Source: Cellvibrio sp. PSBB023 (GTDB lineage Bacteria > Pseudomonadota > Gammaproteobacteria > Pseudomonadales > Cellvibrionaceae). Taken from it: a DNA stretch of 64,000 bases. Both the position numbers and the translations under genes were made by a program. Positions 16,823-26,751 of this stretch are shown in pieces (the stretch's first letter is position 1; every line of letters begins with the position of its first letter). The stretch spans positions 4,581,501 through 4,645,500 of the forward strand of contig NZ_CP019799.1 of NCBI RefSeq assembly GCF_002007605.1. Reading direction: 5' to 3'. Under the pieces are notes generated by a model. It saw nothing but the letters and a program-made list of their open reading frames with translations. It did not search any database and had not been told where the DNA came from.

Positions 16823-19216
16823 ATGAATAATTTAGCTGTGTTCCTGCGCTTACTCACGTTGGGGGTAGGGTTGTTTGTAGCCTCAGCGCATGCATTGGAA
16901 CTTGCCCCCACTCGCGATGTGCAATTGCTGGATAGCCCATTCCTGCAAGCGCAAAACACCAATAAAGATTATGTAATGGCACTGGATACTGAAAAGCTAT
17001 TGGCGCCGTTTCGTCGTGAGGCAGGTTTGCCGTTTAAAGAGACTTACGGCAATTGGGAATCCTCCGGGCTTGATGGTCATATGGGCGGGCATTACGTGAC
17101 GGCACTGGCATTGCTCTATGCAGCTACTAAAGACGATAGCGTATTGCAGCGTTTGAATTATGTGATTGCGGAATTAAAGAAATGCCAGGACAAGTTGGGC
17201 ACGGGTTATATAGGTGGCATTCCCGATGGCAACAAAATATGGAGTGAAATCGCGCGCGGCGATATTCGTGCGGATAACTTCTCCACCAATGAGCGTTGGG
17301 TGCCTTGGTATAACCTGCATAAAATCTACGCGGGTCTGCGCGATGCTTATATATATGCGGGCAATGAAGACGCTAAAAAAATGTTGGTGCGTTTGTCGGA
17401 TTGGACAATTGAGCTCACCAAAAAACTCTCGCCTGAACAAATGCAAACGATGCTGCGCACAGAGCATGGTGGCATGAATGAAGTCTTTGTGGATGTGGCG
17501 CAAATCACCGGGGATAAAAAATATCTCACATTAGCGGAGTCTTTTTCCCATCAGGCCATTTTGCAACCGCTGGAGCAACAACAGGATCAACTGACTGGCC
17601 TGCATGCCAACACGCAAATTCCCAAAATTATCGGTTTTAAACGCTACGCTGATGCAACGCACAACGCGCAATGGAATCAGGCGGCAGAATTTTTTTGGCA
17701 AACCGTGGTAGACAAACGTACAGTAGCCATTGGCGGTAACAGCGTAAAAGAACACTTTCACGATAGCAGTGATTTTACGGCGATGATTGATGATGTGGAG
17801 GGGCCGGAAACCTGCAATACCTATAACATGCTGAAGCTGACGCAGCTGTTGTATTTGTCGTCCGCCCATGGGCACAAGAATCCAGCCATGAAGTATGTGG
17901 ATTACTATGAGCGTGCGTTGTTCAACCATATTTTATCCTCCCAGCATCCACAAACCGGTGGGCTGGTGTATTTCACTTCCATGCGACCTAATCATTACCG
18001 CAAATATTCGCAGGTGCATGATGGTATGTGGTGCTGTGTGGGGTCGGGCATTGAAAGCCACTCCAAGTATGCGGAATTTATTTATGCGCGCGACCTGACA
18101 GCGAAAAAATTGCCCGAAGTGTTTGTGAATTTATTTATTCCCTCACGCATGACTTGGGCAGAGCAGGGCATAAGCCTTACGCAACAAACGCAATTTCCCG
18201 ATGCCGACACAACCGAATTGGTAATTGAAAACAGCAAACGTTTCCGCTTGCAACTGCGCTATCCCTTCTGGGTTGAACACGGGCAATTACAACTGCGGGT
18301 GAATGGTAAAAAGGTCAGGGTGACGCAACAGCCGGGTGACTATATCGCGCTGGAGCGTCGCTGGAAAAAAGGTGACAAGGTACAGGTGATATTGCCTATG
18401 AAGCCGCGCCTGGAAAAGTTGCCGGACGGCTCAAACTATTACGCGGTATTGTACGGCCCTATTGTGCTTGCACTTAAAGCCCAACCTTTTCTCACGGAAA
18501 AAATAACCTATTTTGCCGATGACTCGCGCATGGGGCACATTGCTTCCGGTCAGGTTTGCCCCTTGGAAGCGGCGCCGTTTTTGTTAGGGAATAGCAATGA
18601 GTTTATCCAGCAATTAAAACCGGTAGCAGGCAAGCCGCTCACCTTTAACGCCAGCGGTTTAATCAATGGCCAGAATATGCAGCAAGTTGAATTGGTGCCT
18701 TTCTTCCGCGTACATGAATCGCGCTATGCGCTGTACTTGCCTTACAGCACGGCGGCCGATGTGGAAAAAAACCGCGCTACAGCAGCAGCGGAGGAAAAAG
18801 CGCGCCTTCAATTGCAGGCCAAAACGATTGATCAGGTTTCGCCCGGCGAACAGCAGCCTGAATCAGACCATTTTTACAAAGGTGAGCAAGCCGAAACCGG
18901 TTTGCACAATGGCCGCCATTGGCGCCACACCCGCGCCTGGTTCAGCTATGAATTGAACGATAAGCAGCAGGAAGCCAAGACCCTGCAAATTACTTACGCG
19001 GGCGTCGACACCGGGCGACAATTTGATATTCAGCTGAATAATGTGGTGATTGCCCGCGTTGAATCCACGGGCAATACACAGGCATTTTTTACAGTGGATT
19101 ATGCGATCCCTTCAGATCTGGTCAAAAAATCCAAGGGTAAATACACCGTGAAATTTATCGCCGCCCCCGGTTCGATTGCCGGTGGGATTTATGGCGTGCG
19201 GTTATTGCGGGAGTAG
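16823..19216 (+). CDS. GH127/GH146 beta-L-arabinofuranosidase (DUF1680 family), exported
   Basis: A 797-residue enzyme with signal peptide (cleavage after ASAHA). The (alpha/alpha)6 core carries the zinc-cysteine site of the family: Glu329 and Cys331 in GPETCNTYN, and Cys404-Cys405 in MWCCVGSG; Glu310 in VKEHF is the likely acid/base. In HypBA1 the equivalent residues are Glu338, Cys340, Cys417 (nucleophile), Cys418 and Glu322. At about 800 residues with extra C-terminal beta domains it is closer in build to GH146 than to the 650-residue GH127 type. It probably removes beta-L-arabinofuranose from arabinan side chains or arabinosylated glycoproteins in the periplasm. ATG 16823 is preferred to GTG 16811 because GGTGGA lies just upstream. 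Confidence 0.9.
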   Translation: MNNLAVFLRLLTLGVGLFVASAHALELAPTRDVQLLDSPFLQAQNTNKDYVMALDTEKLLAPFRREAGLPFKETYGNWESSGLDGHMGGHYVTALALLYAATKDDSVLQRLNYVIAELKKCQDKLGTGYIGGIPDGNKIWSEIARGDIRADNFSTNERWVPWYNLHKIYAGLRDAYIYAGNEDAKKMLVRLSDWTIELTKKLSPEQMQTMLRTEHGGMNEVFVDVAQITGDKKYLTLAESFSHQAILQPLEQQQDQLTGLHANTQIPKIIGFKRYADATHNAQWNQAAEFFWQTVVDKRTVAIGGNSVKEHFHDSSDFTAMIDDVEGPETCNTYNMLKLTQLLYLSSAHGHKNPAMKYVDYYERALFNHILSSQHPQTGGLVYFTSMRPNHYRKYSQVHDGMWCCVGSGIESHSKYAEFIYARDLTAKKLPEVFVNLFIPSRMTWAEQGISLTQQTQFPDADTTELVIENSKRFRLQLRYPFWVEHGQLQLRVNGKKVRVTQQPGDYIALERRWKKGDKVQVILPMKPRLEKLPDGSNYYAVLYGPIVLALKAQPFLTEKITYFADDSRMGHIASGQVCPLEAAPFLLGNSNEFIQQLKPVAGKPLTFNASGLINGQNMQQVELVPFFRVHESRYALYLPYSTAADVEKNRATAAAEEKARLQLQAKTIDQVSPGEQQPESDHFYKGEQAETGLHNGRHWRHTRAWFSYELNDKQQEAKTLQITYAGVDTGRQFDIQLNNVVIARVESTGNTQAFFTVDYAIPSDLVKKSKGKYTVKFIAAPGSIAGGIYGVRLLRE

Positions 19217-19232
19217 CGTTTGCTGACCCGGT

Positions 19233-20249
19233 TTAGTCTGCCGGGTCGAGCAGTTGGGCGCGTATCGCGGTAATTTTGGGGAGTGCTTGAATAAAGGCGG
19301 CTACCAGTTCAGGGTCGAATTGTTTACCGGATTCATTCTGGATGTAGTCCACTGTAGTCTCAATCGGCCATGCCTCTTTATAGGGGCGTTTGCTGGTGAG
19401 GGCGTCAAACACGTCGGCCAAGGCGATGATTCGCGCTTCGATGGGGATGGCCTTACCCACAAGGCCTTGCGGGTAGCCGCTGCCATCCCACTTCTCGTGA
19501 TGACACAGGGCGATGCGACGGGCCATTTGTAGCAGCGTGGAGCTGTCGTCGCCAATAATCTCGGCGCCGATGCGCGCATGCTGCTTCATGATCTCCCATT
19601 CTTCGGGCGTGAGTTTGCCTGGCTTACAGAGGATGGCATCGGGGATGCCCATTTTGCCCACGTCGTGCATGGGCGCGGCATTGAACAGCTCTTCTGCATC
19701 GGCCTCCCCCATGCCTGCGGCCAGGGCGATCTCACGCGCAAAGTGGCTCATGCGTATGACATGCAGGCCGGTTTCGTTGTCCTTGTATTCGGCGGCGCGG
19801 CCAAGGCGCTGGATCACTTGCAAGCGCGTGGTGCGCAGGGTTTCGGCGCTGACCAGCGACAGTTGTGCCTTGACCCGCGCTAGCACAATAGGGGCGCTGA
19901 CGGGTTTGGTGATGTAATCCACGCAGCCGACGGCAAAGCCTTCGGTTTCGTCGCGGTCGTCGCTCAGGGCGGTAACAAAAATCACCGGGACTCCCTGGGT
20001 TTCCGGCTGTTGCTTGAGGCGCTGGCAGGTTTCAAGGCCGGTGATGCCGGGCATCATAATGTCGAGCAGGATTAAATCAGGGCGCTCTGCCTGAGCCAGT
20101 GCCAGGGCTTTTTCGCCATCGCGGGCGAACAGCAGTTGATAGTCCTGTTGCAGAATTTGCCGCAGCACCTGCAGGTTGAGTGGCTCATCATCAACGACAA
20201 GTAGTTTGGGGCGGCTATCGCGCAGAGGTGTCATGAGCGGTGTGGTCAT
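19233..20249 (-). CDS. HD-GYP response regulator (predicted cyclic-di-GMP phosphodiesterase)
   Basis: 338 residues from ATG 20249. The receiver domain covers about residues 15-130, with DD-E at the start and phospho-acceptor Asp63 in LLDIMMPG; Lys in TKPV completes it. The HD-GYP domain spans about 145-325: HD at 195-196 in MHDVGKMGIPD, and HHEKWDGSGYP at 250-260. Domain order matches RpfG. The start codon overlaps the stop of the upstream hybrid kinase in an ATGA, so they are translationally coupled and very likely cognate. No gene for a cyclic-di-GMP cyclase is in view. Family and coupling are clear; the output is unknown. Confidence 0.93.
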   Translation of the reverse strand: MTTPLMTPLRDSRPKLLVVDDEPLNLQVLRQILQQDYQLLFARDGEKALALAQAERPDLILLDIMMPGITGLETCQRLKQQPETQGVPVIFVTALSDDRDETEGFAVGCVDYITKPVSAPIVLARVKAQLSLVSAETLRTTRLQVIQRLGRAAEYKDNETGLHVIRMSHFAREIALAAGMGEADAEELFNAAPMHDVGKMGIPDAILCKPGKLTPEEWEIMKQHARIGAEIIGDDSSTLLQMARRIALCHHEKWDGSGYPQGLVGKAIPIEARIIALADVFDALTSKRPYKEAWPIETTVDYIQNESGKQFDPELVAAFIQALPKITAIRAQLLDPAD

Positions 20250-23200
20250 GATGGTTCCCGTATTACCCAGGGGGCGTTGGTTATCCAATGCCGCAGCAGC
20301 TTGGCGGCGGCGTCAAAGTCAAACATATCCAGTGCGTCATCCAATTGCGCCAGTTCCGCAGCGGGCATGAGGTGATGTAACTGGGCGAGGGATTCCTCGT
20401 CGATACTGGAGCGTTGGCAGGCTTGGGCCATGACTTCCAGCAACGCCAGGGGAACCCCGGCGGTATCGGCCGGCGCGGCAGATGGCGTTGGCAGCAGGCC
20501 GGCAATGGCAGTTTGTACCTGCGCCATGGCCTGCGGGAGCGATGTACTGAGTAGTTCGGCTAAGGGCGTGGTGACGGCGGCATCCGGCTGCTCTATGTGC
20601 TGCAGCACTTGCGCTACTTGCATCAGCCCGAGGTTGGCCGCCGCCCCTTTCAGACGATGGGCTTGGGCGTGAATATCCGGCATGGCGACTGTGAGCGGCG
20701 CGCGGTTGAAGTCGCTGCAGAAGCGCTCAATGGCTTTATAGAGCGTGGTTTTATCGCCCCAGCGAGCTTCGGCGGCGGCGAAGTCGATAACCGGACTTGC
20801 GCTGGCCTGGGGCTTGTTTGCCGAGGCGACTAGGGCGGTATTGTCCAGTTGCAGGCAGCGCGCAATTTCCTGGTAAAGCTCGTGTTTGTCGATGGGTTTG
20901 GAGGCAAAACCGTCCATGCCTGCCAGGTCGGCGTCTTTGCGGTCTTTTGGCAGTACGCTGGCGGTGAGGGCGATAATAGGGACGGGGCTGCGCTGTTGCA
21001 GGCGCTCCCATTCGCGGATGATCTTGGTGGCCTGTAGTCCGTCCACCTCGGGCATTTGGATGTCCATCAACACTATATCTATGCGCCGTTCCTGAAACAC
21101 AGCCCAAGCTTCCAGTCCATTACTGGCGCAATAGACCTCGTGCCCATCGCGGCGCAGCATCACGTCCAATAGCTCGCGGTTTTGTGGCACATCGTCGGCT
21201 ACCAGAATGCGCAGGGGTGGCAGGGCAGTGTCCTGGTGCGCGCTTGGCACCTCGCTGGCGCTGGCGGCTTCCAGCGGCAACAACACTTCAAAGCAGCTGC
21301 CTTCGCCTTCGCGACTGGTGACACTGATGGTGCCGCTCATGAGTTCGGTGAGCTGGCGGGCGATGGTTGTACCCAGCCCGGTGCCGCCAAAGCGCCGCGC
21401 CATGGAGGCATCGGCCTGGGTGAAGGGCGTAAAAATGTGTTCGATGCGATCGGCAGCTATGCCGATACCGGTATCGATAATGCGAATGCGCAGGTTGTTG
21501 CCTGCGTCTTCCAGCGTCAGGCGCACTTCGCCGTGTTGGGTAAATTTGATCGCATTGCCCAGCAGGTTGATCAGTATCTGGCGGACACGCAACTCATCGC
21601 CCAGCACCAGGCTGCGCAGGGTCGCGGGGTAGTCCAGGTGCAGCCCCAGGCCTTTTTTGTCGGCCAGCAATTGCAGTTCGGCCATGATTTGCTGGCACAA
21701 CTCCCGCAGCGAGAAAGCGCGTTTATCCAGTTCCAGTGCACCGCGTTCGAGTTTGGCGGTATCGAGTATGTCGTTGAGCAGGCCGAGCAGGGAGCGGGCG
21801 GATTGCCGCACGGTTTGCATCTGTTTGTGCTGGCCGGGGTTGAGCGGGGAGTCGAGCAGTAATTCGGTAAAACCGATAATGGCATTCATCGGCGTGCGAA
21901 TTTCATGGCTCATATTAGCGAGGAACATGCCCTTGGCAATGGAGGCTTGCTCGGCGCGCTCTTTGGCGATCATCAAGTCCTGCTCCATGGATTTGCGCTC
22001 GGTCAAGTCGATAGCCACTTTGAACACTTTCCAGGGTTTGCCATCCACATCCAGAATCGGGTTGTAAGCCGCCTGGATCCATACCGGATTGCCATCAATC
22101 CCCACCCGGCAGTACTCGCCACTTTGGAATTCGCCCTGCCGCAGTTGTTGCCAAAAGCGCTGGTAATCCTCGCTGGCAGCGTCTTCCGGCAGGCATAATT
22201 TGCGGTGATGTTGCCCCAGGATTTCCGCCCTGACATAGCCGGTCAGTTTCAGGAAGTTATCGTTGATGGCGATGATGTTGCCATCCATATCAAACTCAGC
22301 TACCGCCAGGGCTTTGCTAATGGCCTGCACTACCCCTTCAAATTCATTCGCCCGGCGCCGTGAATCGGTGATGTCGATAATAACCCCGTCAATCCACGCG
22401 GGCTTGCCGGTTTGGTCATACACATGGCTGCCGGTCTCCGAGACCCAGCGCTCGCGACCATCGCGGTGAATAAAGCGATATTCGCAGTGATAGGGTCGTT
22501 GTTTGCGCAGCGCTTCATCCAGTTGTGCATCAATGCGCGCGGCATCACCCGGGTGGACTAAATCGCCCAAGTGGATGCGCCCCTCCATAAAATCCCGCGC
22601 GGGCCAGCCGGTCACACGCTCTACCGCATCGCTGATGAACAGGGTGCGCCAAGGTGGCGAAAAAATGGTGCGAAAGGCAACGCCGGGCATATTGCTGATC
22701 AGGGTTCGGTATTGCTGCTCGCGTTCGCGCAGGCGCGATTCGCTGTCCTGCATTTGGCCATAGAGCTGGCGGTAGCGCAGGATCAGGTTGCCGGCGAGCG
22801 CGAGCATACTTAGCGCCACGGTGGTGGCCGTAATAATAGTCGCCAAAATAATGTGGTTGTTGGTGGCATCGGCCAGCACTTCGCCATCGCCGATAAACAG
22901 TGCGGCCTCCATTCCGATGTAATGCATACCTGCAATCGCAAACCCCATGACACAACTGGCCAGCAGGCTTTGTTGCAGCGGTTGCAGGCGCTGCTGATCG
23001 CGCAGGCCAAAGCGAATCCACAGCGCCAAAATGGCCAGTAAGACGGCCACTAAAATGGATGCAGCAAACCACCAGGGATCGTATTTCAGCGTGGCGCTCA
23101 TGTGCATGGCCGCCATGCCGGAGTAGTGCATAGTGCCAATGCCTGCGCCTACCAGCACCCCGCCAATAATCAGTTGCCGACGGCTGATCTGCTCGCTGGA

Positions 23201-23533
23201 CAGCATTTGCAGTGCTACCCAGGAGGCAAATACGGAAGGCACCATGGAGGCGAGTGTGCCTACAGGGTCATAGTGCACGTGGCTGCCAATACGGAAGGCG
23301 AGCATGCCAATAAAATGCATGGACCAAATGCCGCCGCCCAGCGCCAGCGACCCGCTCAGCAGGGCCACTTGGGTATGCAAACCCTTGGGCGCGCGCTGGG
23401 TCATGGTGGCAATTTGCAAACCGATATAAGAGGAACCAATGGCGATAAGAAGGGAGAGACCAACAAGCCAGAAATTGTAGCTTCCCTCTATCAAACTGGC
23501 GGGATCGGGGTTGAGGACAAAAAGATTCAGCAT
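20246..23533 (-). CDS. Hybrid sensor histidine kinase: MHYT-PAS-PAS-HisKA-HATPase-REC-Hpt
   Basis: 1095 residues. The N-terminal MHYT membrane sensor (about 1-250, seven helices) shows three M-H-x-x-G-M motifs (MHFIGM, MHYSGM, MHYIGM), thought to bind metal and sense a diatomic gas. Two PAS domains follow (about 275-395 and 400-520), then HisKA with MSHEIRTPMN near 540, an ATPase with DTGIGI near 686 and GGTGLG, a receiver with MDIQMPEVDG near 823, and an Hpt domain with AHRLKGAAANLG near 957. A full phosphorelay to the overlapping HD-GYP regulator is the natural reading. ATP-lid Gly residues are intact. The signal is unknown. Confidence 0.93.
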   Translation of the reverse strand: MLNLFVLNPDPASLIEGSYNFWLVGLSLLIAIGSSYIGLQIATMTQRAPKGLHTQVALLSGSLALGGGIWSMHFIGMLAFRIGSHVHYDPVGTLASMVPSVFASWVALQMLSSEQISRRQLIIGGVLVGAGIGTMHYSGMAAMHMSATLKYDPWWFAASILVAVLLAILALWIRFGLRDQQRLQPLQQSLLASCVMGFAIAGMHYIGMEAALFIGDGEVLADATNNHIILATIITATTVALSMLALAGNLILRYRQLYGQMQDSESRLREREQQYRTLISNMPGVAFRTIFSPPWRTLFISDAVERVTGWPARDFMEGRIHLGDLVHPGDAARIDAQLDEALRKQRPYHCEYRFIHRDGRERWVSETGSHVYDQTGKPAWIDGVIIDITDSRRRANEFEGVVQAISKALAVAEFDMDGNIIAINDNFLKLTGYVRAEILGQHHRKLCLPEDAASEDYQRFWQQLRQGEFQSGEYCRVGIDGNPVWIQAAYNPILDVDGKPWKVFKVAIDLTERKSMEQDLMIAKERAEQASIAKGMFLANMSHEIRTPMNAIIGFTELLLDSPLNPGQHKQMQTVRQSARSLLGLLNDILDTAKLERGALELDKRAFSLRELCQQIMAELQLLADKKGLGLHLDYPATLRSLVLGDELRVRQILINLLGNAIKFTQHGEVRLTLEDAGNNLRIRIIDTGIGIAADRIEHIFTPFTQADASMARRFGGTGLGTTIARQLTELMSGTISVTSREGEGSCFEVLLPLEAASASEVPSAHQDTALPPLRILVADDVPQNRELLDVMLRRDGHEVYCASNGLEAWAVFQERRIDIVLMDIQMPEVDGLQATKIIREWERLQQRSPVPIIALTASVLPKDRKDADLAGMDGFASKPIDKHELYQEIARCLQLDNTALVASANKPQASASPVIDFAAAEARWGDKTTLYKAIERFCSDFNRAPLTVAMPDIHAQAHRLKGAAANLGLMQVAQVLQHIEQPDAAVTTPLAELLSTSLPQAMAQVQTAIAGLLPTPSAAPADTAGVPLALLEVMAQACQRSSIDEESLAQLHHLMPAAELAQLDDALDMFDFDAAAKLLRHWITNAPWVIREPS

Positions 23534-23654
23534 TGTGCGCGGGCTACTAATTGAAGGTGGCTACTGACTTATAGTCAAACGGGTTGCTAACAGATCACTA
23601 GAGACTAGCTGAGCCTGGGCATGGCGTCTAATGCGGGAGCTGCAAACTGGAAAT

Positions 23655-24443
23655 TTATTCGAGTATAACCAGCGTCATAAATTGTTTATCTGGCAGGATT
23701 TGATACGCCGCTCGTAGCTCACAACCGATGGTGAGCCTTTCACTGAGTGTTTCATTGACACGCATGGAAATAAGTTTTTTTTGTGGATTAATGTGTGTGA
23801 TAGCGATGCTGGAAAAATCAAAATATCGCCCAACTTCAGTAAACGCTGCCTTAAAAAAGCTTTCTTTTACAGAAAATGCCAGTGTAAATAATTGATTAAC
23901 CGGTAAGGCGTGACTGTGCTTAAAAATGACATCGTATTCGCGGTCAAATAACGTGTGCCGGTTTATTTTTGCATAACAGTCACTATCGATTTCATCCTGA
24001 ATGTCGATACCGATTCCACGGATATTTGATTGTAGAGCGGTGATTGCGACAGCATATCGGCTGCTGTGGCTGATAGAGCCGATAATATGGGCGGGCCATA
24101 AAGGGTTTCTGTGCTTGCCAATATGGACATCAGCAACGCTATTGTTTAACAAGCGTAATGATTTTTTGGCGCAGTATCTGCCCGCGAAAAACTCTGCCCG
24201 GCGTTTTTCCACGGAAGCTTGTATTGCTGGCGGGCAATAAATGCCGTGACGTTGAAATAGGTCATCGGCATATGCCGCTACAGAAAATCGACAATAGCAA
24301 AGTGATATCGCGCCGGAAAAATCAGGATTGCCATGCTCTGACACAATAAAAGTGCTCACGGCACTCTTATCACCGCTGCTGTTTACCCTCGTTTGGGATT
24401 TTTCAGGAAATACCCTTTCATTCATGCCGTTATCTTCAGGCAT
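23655..24443 (-). CDS. 4'-phosphopantetheinyl transferase, EntD type
   Basis: A 262-residue cytoplasmic enzyme that arms carrier-protein domains with phosphopantetheine from CoA. Visible family motifs are RRAEFFAGRYCAK, GSISHS, GIDIQ with the metal-binding acidic residue, and FSVKESFFKA with the Glu-Lys pair. It would act on the ArCP, PCP and C-A-PCP-E-C carrier domains of the neighbouring NRPS genes. It is transcribed divergently from the siderophore receptor across a Fur-box-like site, which argues for iron repression. The start could be Met7 instead of Met1. Confidence 0.9.
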   Translation of the reverse strand: MPEDNGMNERVFPEKSQTRVNSSGDKSAVSTFIVSEHGNPDFSGAISLCYCRFSVAAYADDLFQRHGIYCPPAIQASVEKRRAEFFAGRYCAKKSLRLLNNSVADVHIGKHRNPLWPAHIIGSISHSSRYAVAITALQSNIRGIGIDIQDEIDSDCYAKINRHTLFDREYDVIFKHSHALPVNQLFTLAFSVKESFFKAAFTEVGRYFDFSSIAITHINPQKKLISMRVNETLSERLTIGCELRAAYQILPDKQFMTLVILE

Positions 24444-24549
24444 CGTCTCAGTTCCTACCGATAGTCAATATTTCACTGGTGTTTAGTCTGACGCCCTAAT
24501 TGAAGAAGCCGTGGGCTTGCGGTGGCGCCCACTCTATATTAATGATTAT

Positions 24550-24568
24550 AGTAATGCTAATAATTATC
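24550..24568. promoter_or_regulatory. Fur-box-like site between EntD-type gene and siderophore receptor
   Basis: The 19-mer AGTAATGCTAATAATTATC matches the classical Fur consensus (GATAATGATAATCATTATC) at 15 of 19 positions by eye. It sits 41 bp upstream of the receptor start and about 110 bp from the PPTase start. Confidence 0.65.
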
Positions 24569-24608
24569 ATTTAGAATAGGTGCTTTATGGACAAACCTTG
24601 AGGAAGAT

Positions 24609-26678
24609 ATGAATAACTCGAAATACACGTTGATAGTGATGTCAGCTTTGCTGGGATTAGCTCCTATGGTAATGGCTGAAGCAGAAGAAAATACCAGGCA
24701 GTTATCCAAAGTTGTTGTTACCGGTGAGTTGTTGTCCCGTACTGTGGAGGAGAGCGGTACCAGCGTTTTGGTGTTTGAGGAGGAAACGCTCAGCGCCCGC
24801 CCCGAACTGCGATCTGTTCGCGACGTATTGCGTGAAATACCCAATATCACGGACGTAACCGGCACAGGCAAAGCTCCGACTGTGCGTGGTGTGGATGGAA
24901 CCGGGCCTGCAGAAAATGCCAATGCGTTCTTTGCCGGTAGTCGTGCGCGGTTGAATTGGCAAATTGATGGCCGTTCAGCAACCTACAATGAAGTTGTTTT
25001 TGGTGATATAGGCATTTGGGATTTGCAAAGCATTGAGGTATTTCGTGGTCCCCAAAGCACATTGGTGGGGCGCAATGCCATTGCGGGAACGATTTTGGTC
25101 AGGACCAATGATCCTGTTATGGAGCAGAAATCGGCTGTGCGTATAGAAGGCGGCAACTTTGAGCAAAAGCGTGTGTCGCTAATGCACAATCAGCCATTGA
25201 GTGAGAGCGTCTCGCTGCGTTTTGCTGCAGATGGATTTGAGCGTCAATCTCCCGTCGACTACGACGAGGTGGAGGGAGTTGGGAATCCGGCAGATATCAA
25301 GGGGCACAATCTGCGCGCAAAATTACTTTATGAACCACACAGTGAGAGAGCAACACGTTTATTGCTCACGGTTGCCGATGTCAATTATGAAGGTCCAAAT
25401 GGTGAAATTGTGGTTCGACCCTTTAAGGAGCAACGCTCTAATTTCCCCCAGCAGCCGATTCATAATCCTCGCACCACAAGTGCCGGAATTGAGTTCAGCA
25501 CTTTCTTGAGCGATATGCTTGAGTTCGAGCTTGATGCATCGGTATCTGACTTCAGCTTTAAGCGCAAAATGGCTGAAGATGGCAGCAGCGCAGAAGTTAA
25601 TACGGATGAGCAGGTATTGGAGCCTCGCCTGCGTTATACCAGTAATGGCGGAAGCGAATGGGTAGCGGGCGCAAGATTATATCGGGCTCGACAAGATGAA
25701 TGGATTCAGTTTATTGGCCTTCAACGGTTTGATGATGAATCGGATGCGCGCTCTATCTATGCCGAAGGCCGCATTCCTTTTTCGGAGCGTTATGAACTGA
25801 CCCTTGGATTGCGTTATGAAGAGGAAGATCGCACACGTGACGGTGGGGATCCAACTCGCCAAATCGCTAATATCCAGGCGGATAATCGCTACGATGCGTT
25901 GTTGCCAAAACTTGGGTTGAGTTATAAACCTAACGACCAACAAATTGTGGGTGTTTTATATTCCCGAGGCTTCAATGCGGGTGGGGGCGGAATTACATTT
26001 GCCTTTCCAATTGTGAATTATGAATACGCCGAGGAGTATGTTGATTCCGTTGAAATCTATGGCCGCCAACAGTGGCTTAATGGCAAGTTGCGCACGACAC
26101 AAAATTTATTTTATTCGCTATACGACGATATGCAATTACCGTTTGACCTGACTCCGGAAAACTCACGCGATGAAGCGTTTGTCGTACGCAATGCAGATGG
26201 TGTACGCATTCAAGGTTTAGAGCTTGGCCTATCCTGGCAGATTGATGAACAATGGAGTGCGTTTGGTAATCTGGCTTTTCTGGATACAGAAATTACTGAT
26301 TATCCCAATTCAGGTCTTGAGGGGAATTCATTATTTACTGCACCGTCTGCCGCGCTACAGTTTGGTGTGACATGGACCAAAGAGCGTTGGAATGTGGCTC
26401 TGAACGGCCAGTTTTCTGAAGGCTATTATACGAGCATCACCAATGATCCTGACGGAAAAACGGATGCCTATGGTTCACTGAATACTAGTGTGTCTTATCA
26501 GCTCAATGATATTGTCAAGCTGTATGTTGCAGCGCGAAATTTATTGGACGAAGACACTCCTATCGCGTTATACCCAGGTACTGCTCCACAAGGCAGTACA
26601 CAATCTGACAGTGATTTTGATACAGCGGTGTTAATGCAGCCCCGCACGGTGACCGCAGGCATTCAACTGGATTTTTGA
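24609..26678 (+). CDS. TonB-dependent siderophore receptor
   Basis: A 689-residue outer-membrane receptor with signal peptide (to about residue 24), a TonB-box-like region, a plug (about 40-155, with VRDVLREIPNI, VRGVDG and FRGPQSTLVGRNAIAGTI) and a 22-strand barrel ending in LDF. Length and plug motifs (EVFRGPQ-x-x-L-x-GRNA) are of the iron-siderophore class, shorter and quite unlike the four-to-five sugar-type receptors in the window. With a Fur-box-like site upstream and NRPS genes beside it, it most likely imports the ferric form of the siderophore made here. I cannot name the ligand from sequence. Confidence 0.9.
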   Translation: MNNSKYTLIVMSALLGLAPMVMAEAEENTRQLSKVVVTGELLSRTVEESGTSVLVFEEETLSARPELRSVRDVLREIPNITDVTGTGKAPTVRGVDGTGPAENANAFFAGSRARLNWQIDGRSATYNEVVFGDIGIWDLQSIEVFRGPQSTLVGRNAIAGTILVRTNDPVMEQKSAVRIEGGNFEQKRVSLMHNQPLSESVSLRFAADGFERQSPVDYDEVEGVGNPADIKGHNLRAKLLYEPHSERATRLLLTVADVNYEGPNGEIVVRPFKEQRSNFPQQPIHNPRTTSAGIEFSTFLSDMLEFELDASVSDFSFKRKMAEDGSSAEVNTDEQVLEPRLRYTSNGGSEWVAGARLYRARQDEWIQFIGLQRFDDESDARSIYAEGRIPFSERYELTLGLRYEEEDRTRDGGDPTRQIANIQADNRYDALLPKLGLSYKPNDQQIVGVLYSRGFNAGGGGITFAFPIVNYEYAEEYVDSVEIYGRQQWLNGKLRTTQNLFYSLYDDMQLPFDLTPENSRDEAFVVRNADGVRIQGLELGLSWQIDEQWSAFGNLAFLDTEITDYPNSGLEGNSLFTAPSAALQFGVTWTKERWNVALNGQFSEGYYTSITNDPDGKTDAYGSLNTSVSYQLNDIVKLYVAARNLLDEDTPIALYPGTAPQGSTQSDSDFDTAVLMQPRTVTAGIQLDF

Positions 26679-26701
26679 TAAAAACTAACCGCAGGATAAG
26701 A

Positions 26702-26734
26702 AAAGGCTCTTTAGTAAAGTGAAGAGCCTTTTTG
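26702..26734 (+). terminator. Rho-independent terminator after siderophore receptor
   Basis: AAAGGCTCTT (26702-26711) pairs perfectly with AAGAGCCTTT (26722-26731), followed by T residues. Confidence 0.88.
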
Positions 26735-26751
26735 AATTTTATAGGCTGTAG

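Noticed and set aside
19225..19247. GACCCGG/CCGGGTC hairpin between GH127/146 and HD-GYP genes
   Set aside because: It overlaps the end of the HD-GYP gene and lacks a T tract on either side, so I do not call it a terminator.
21182..21862. Plus-strand open frame of 226 codons
   Set aside because: Antisense to the hybrid kinase gene in a GC-rich region; His/Gln-rich, no motif.
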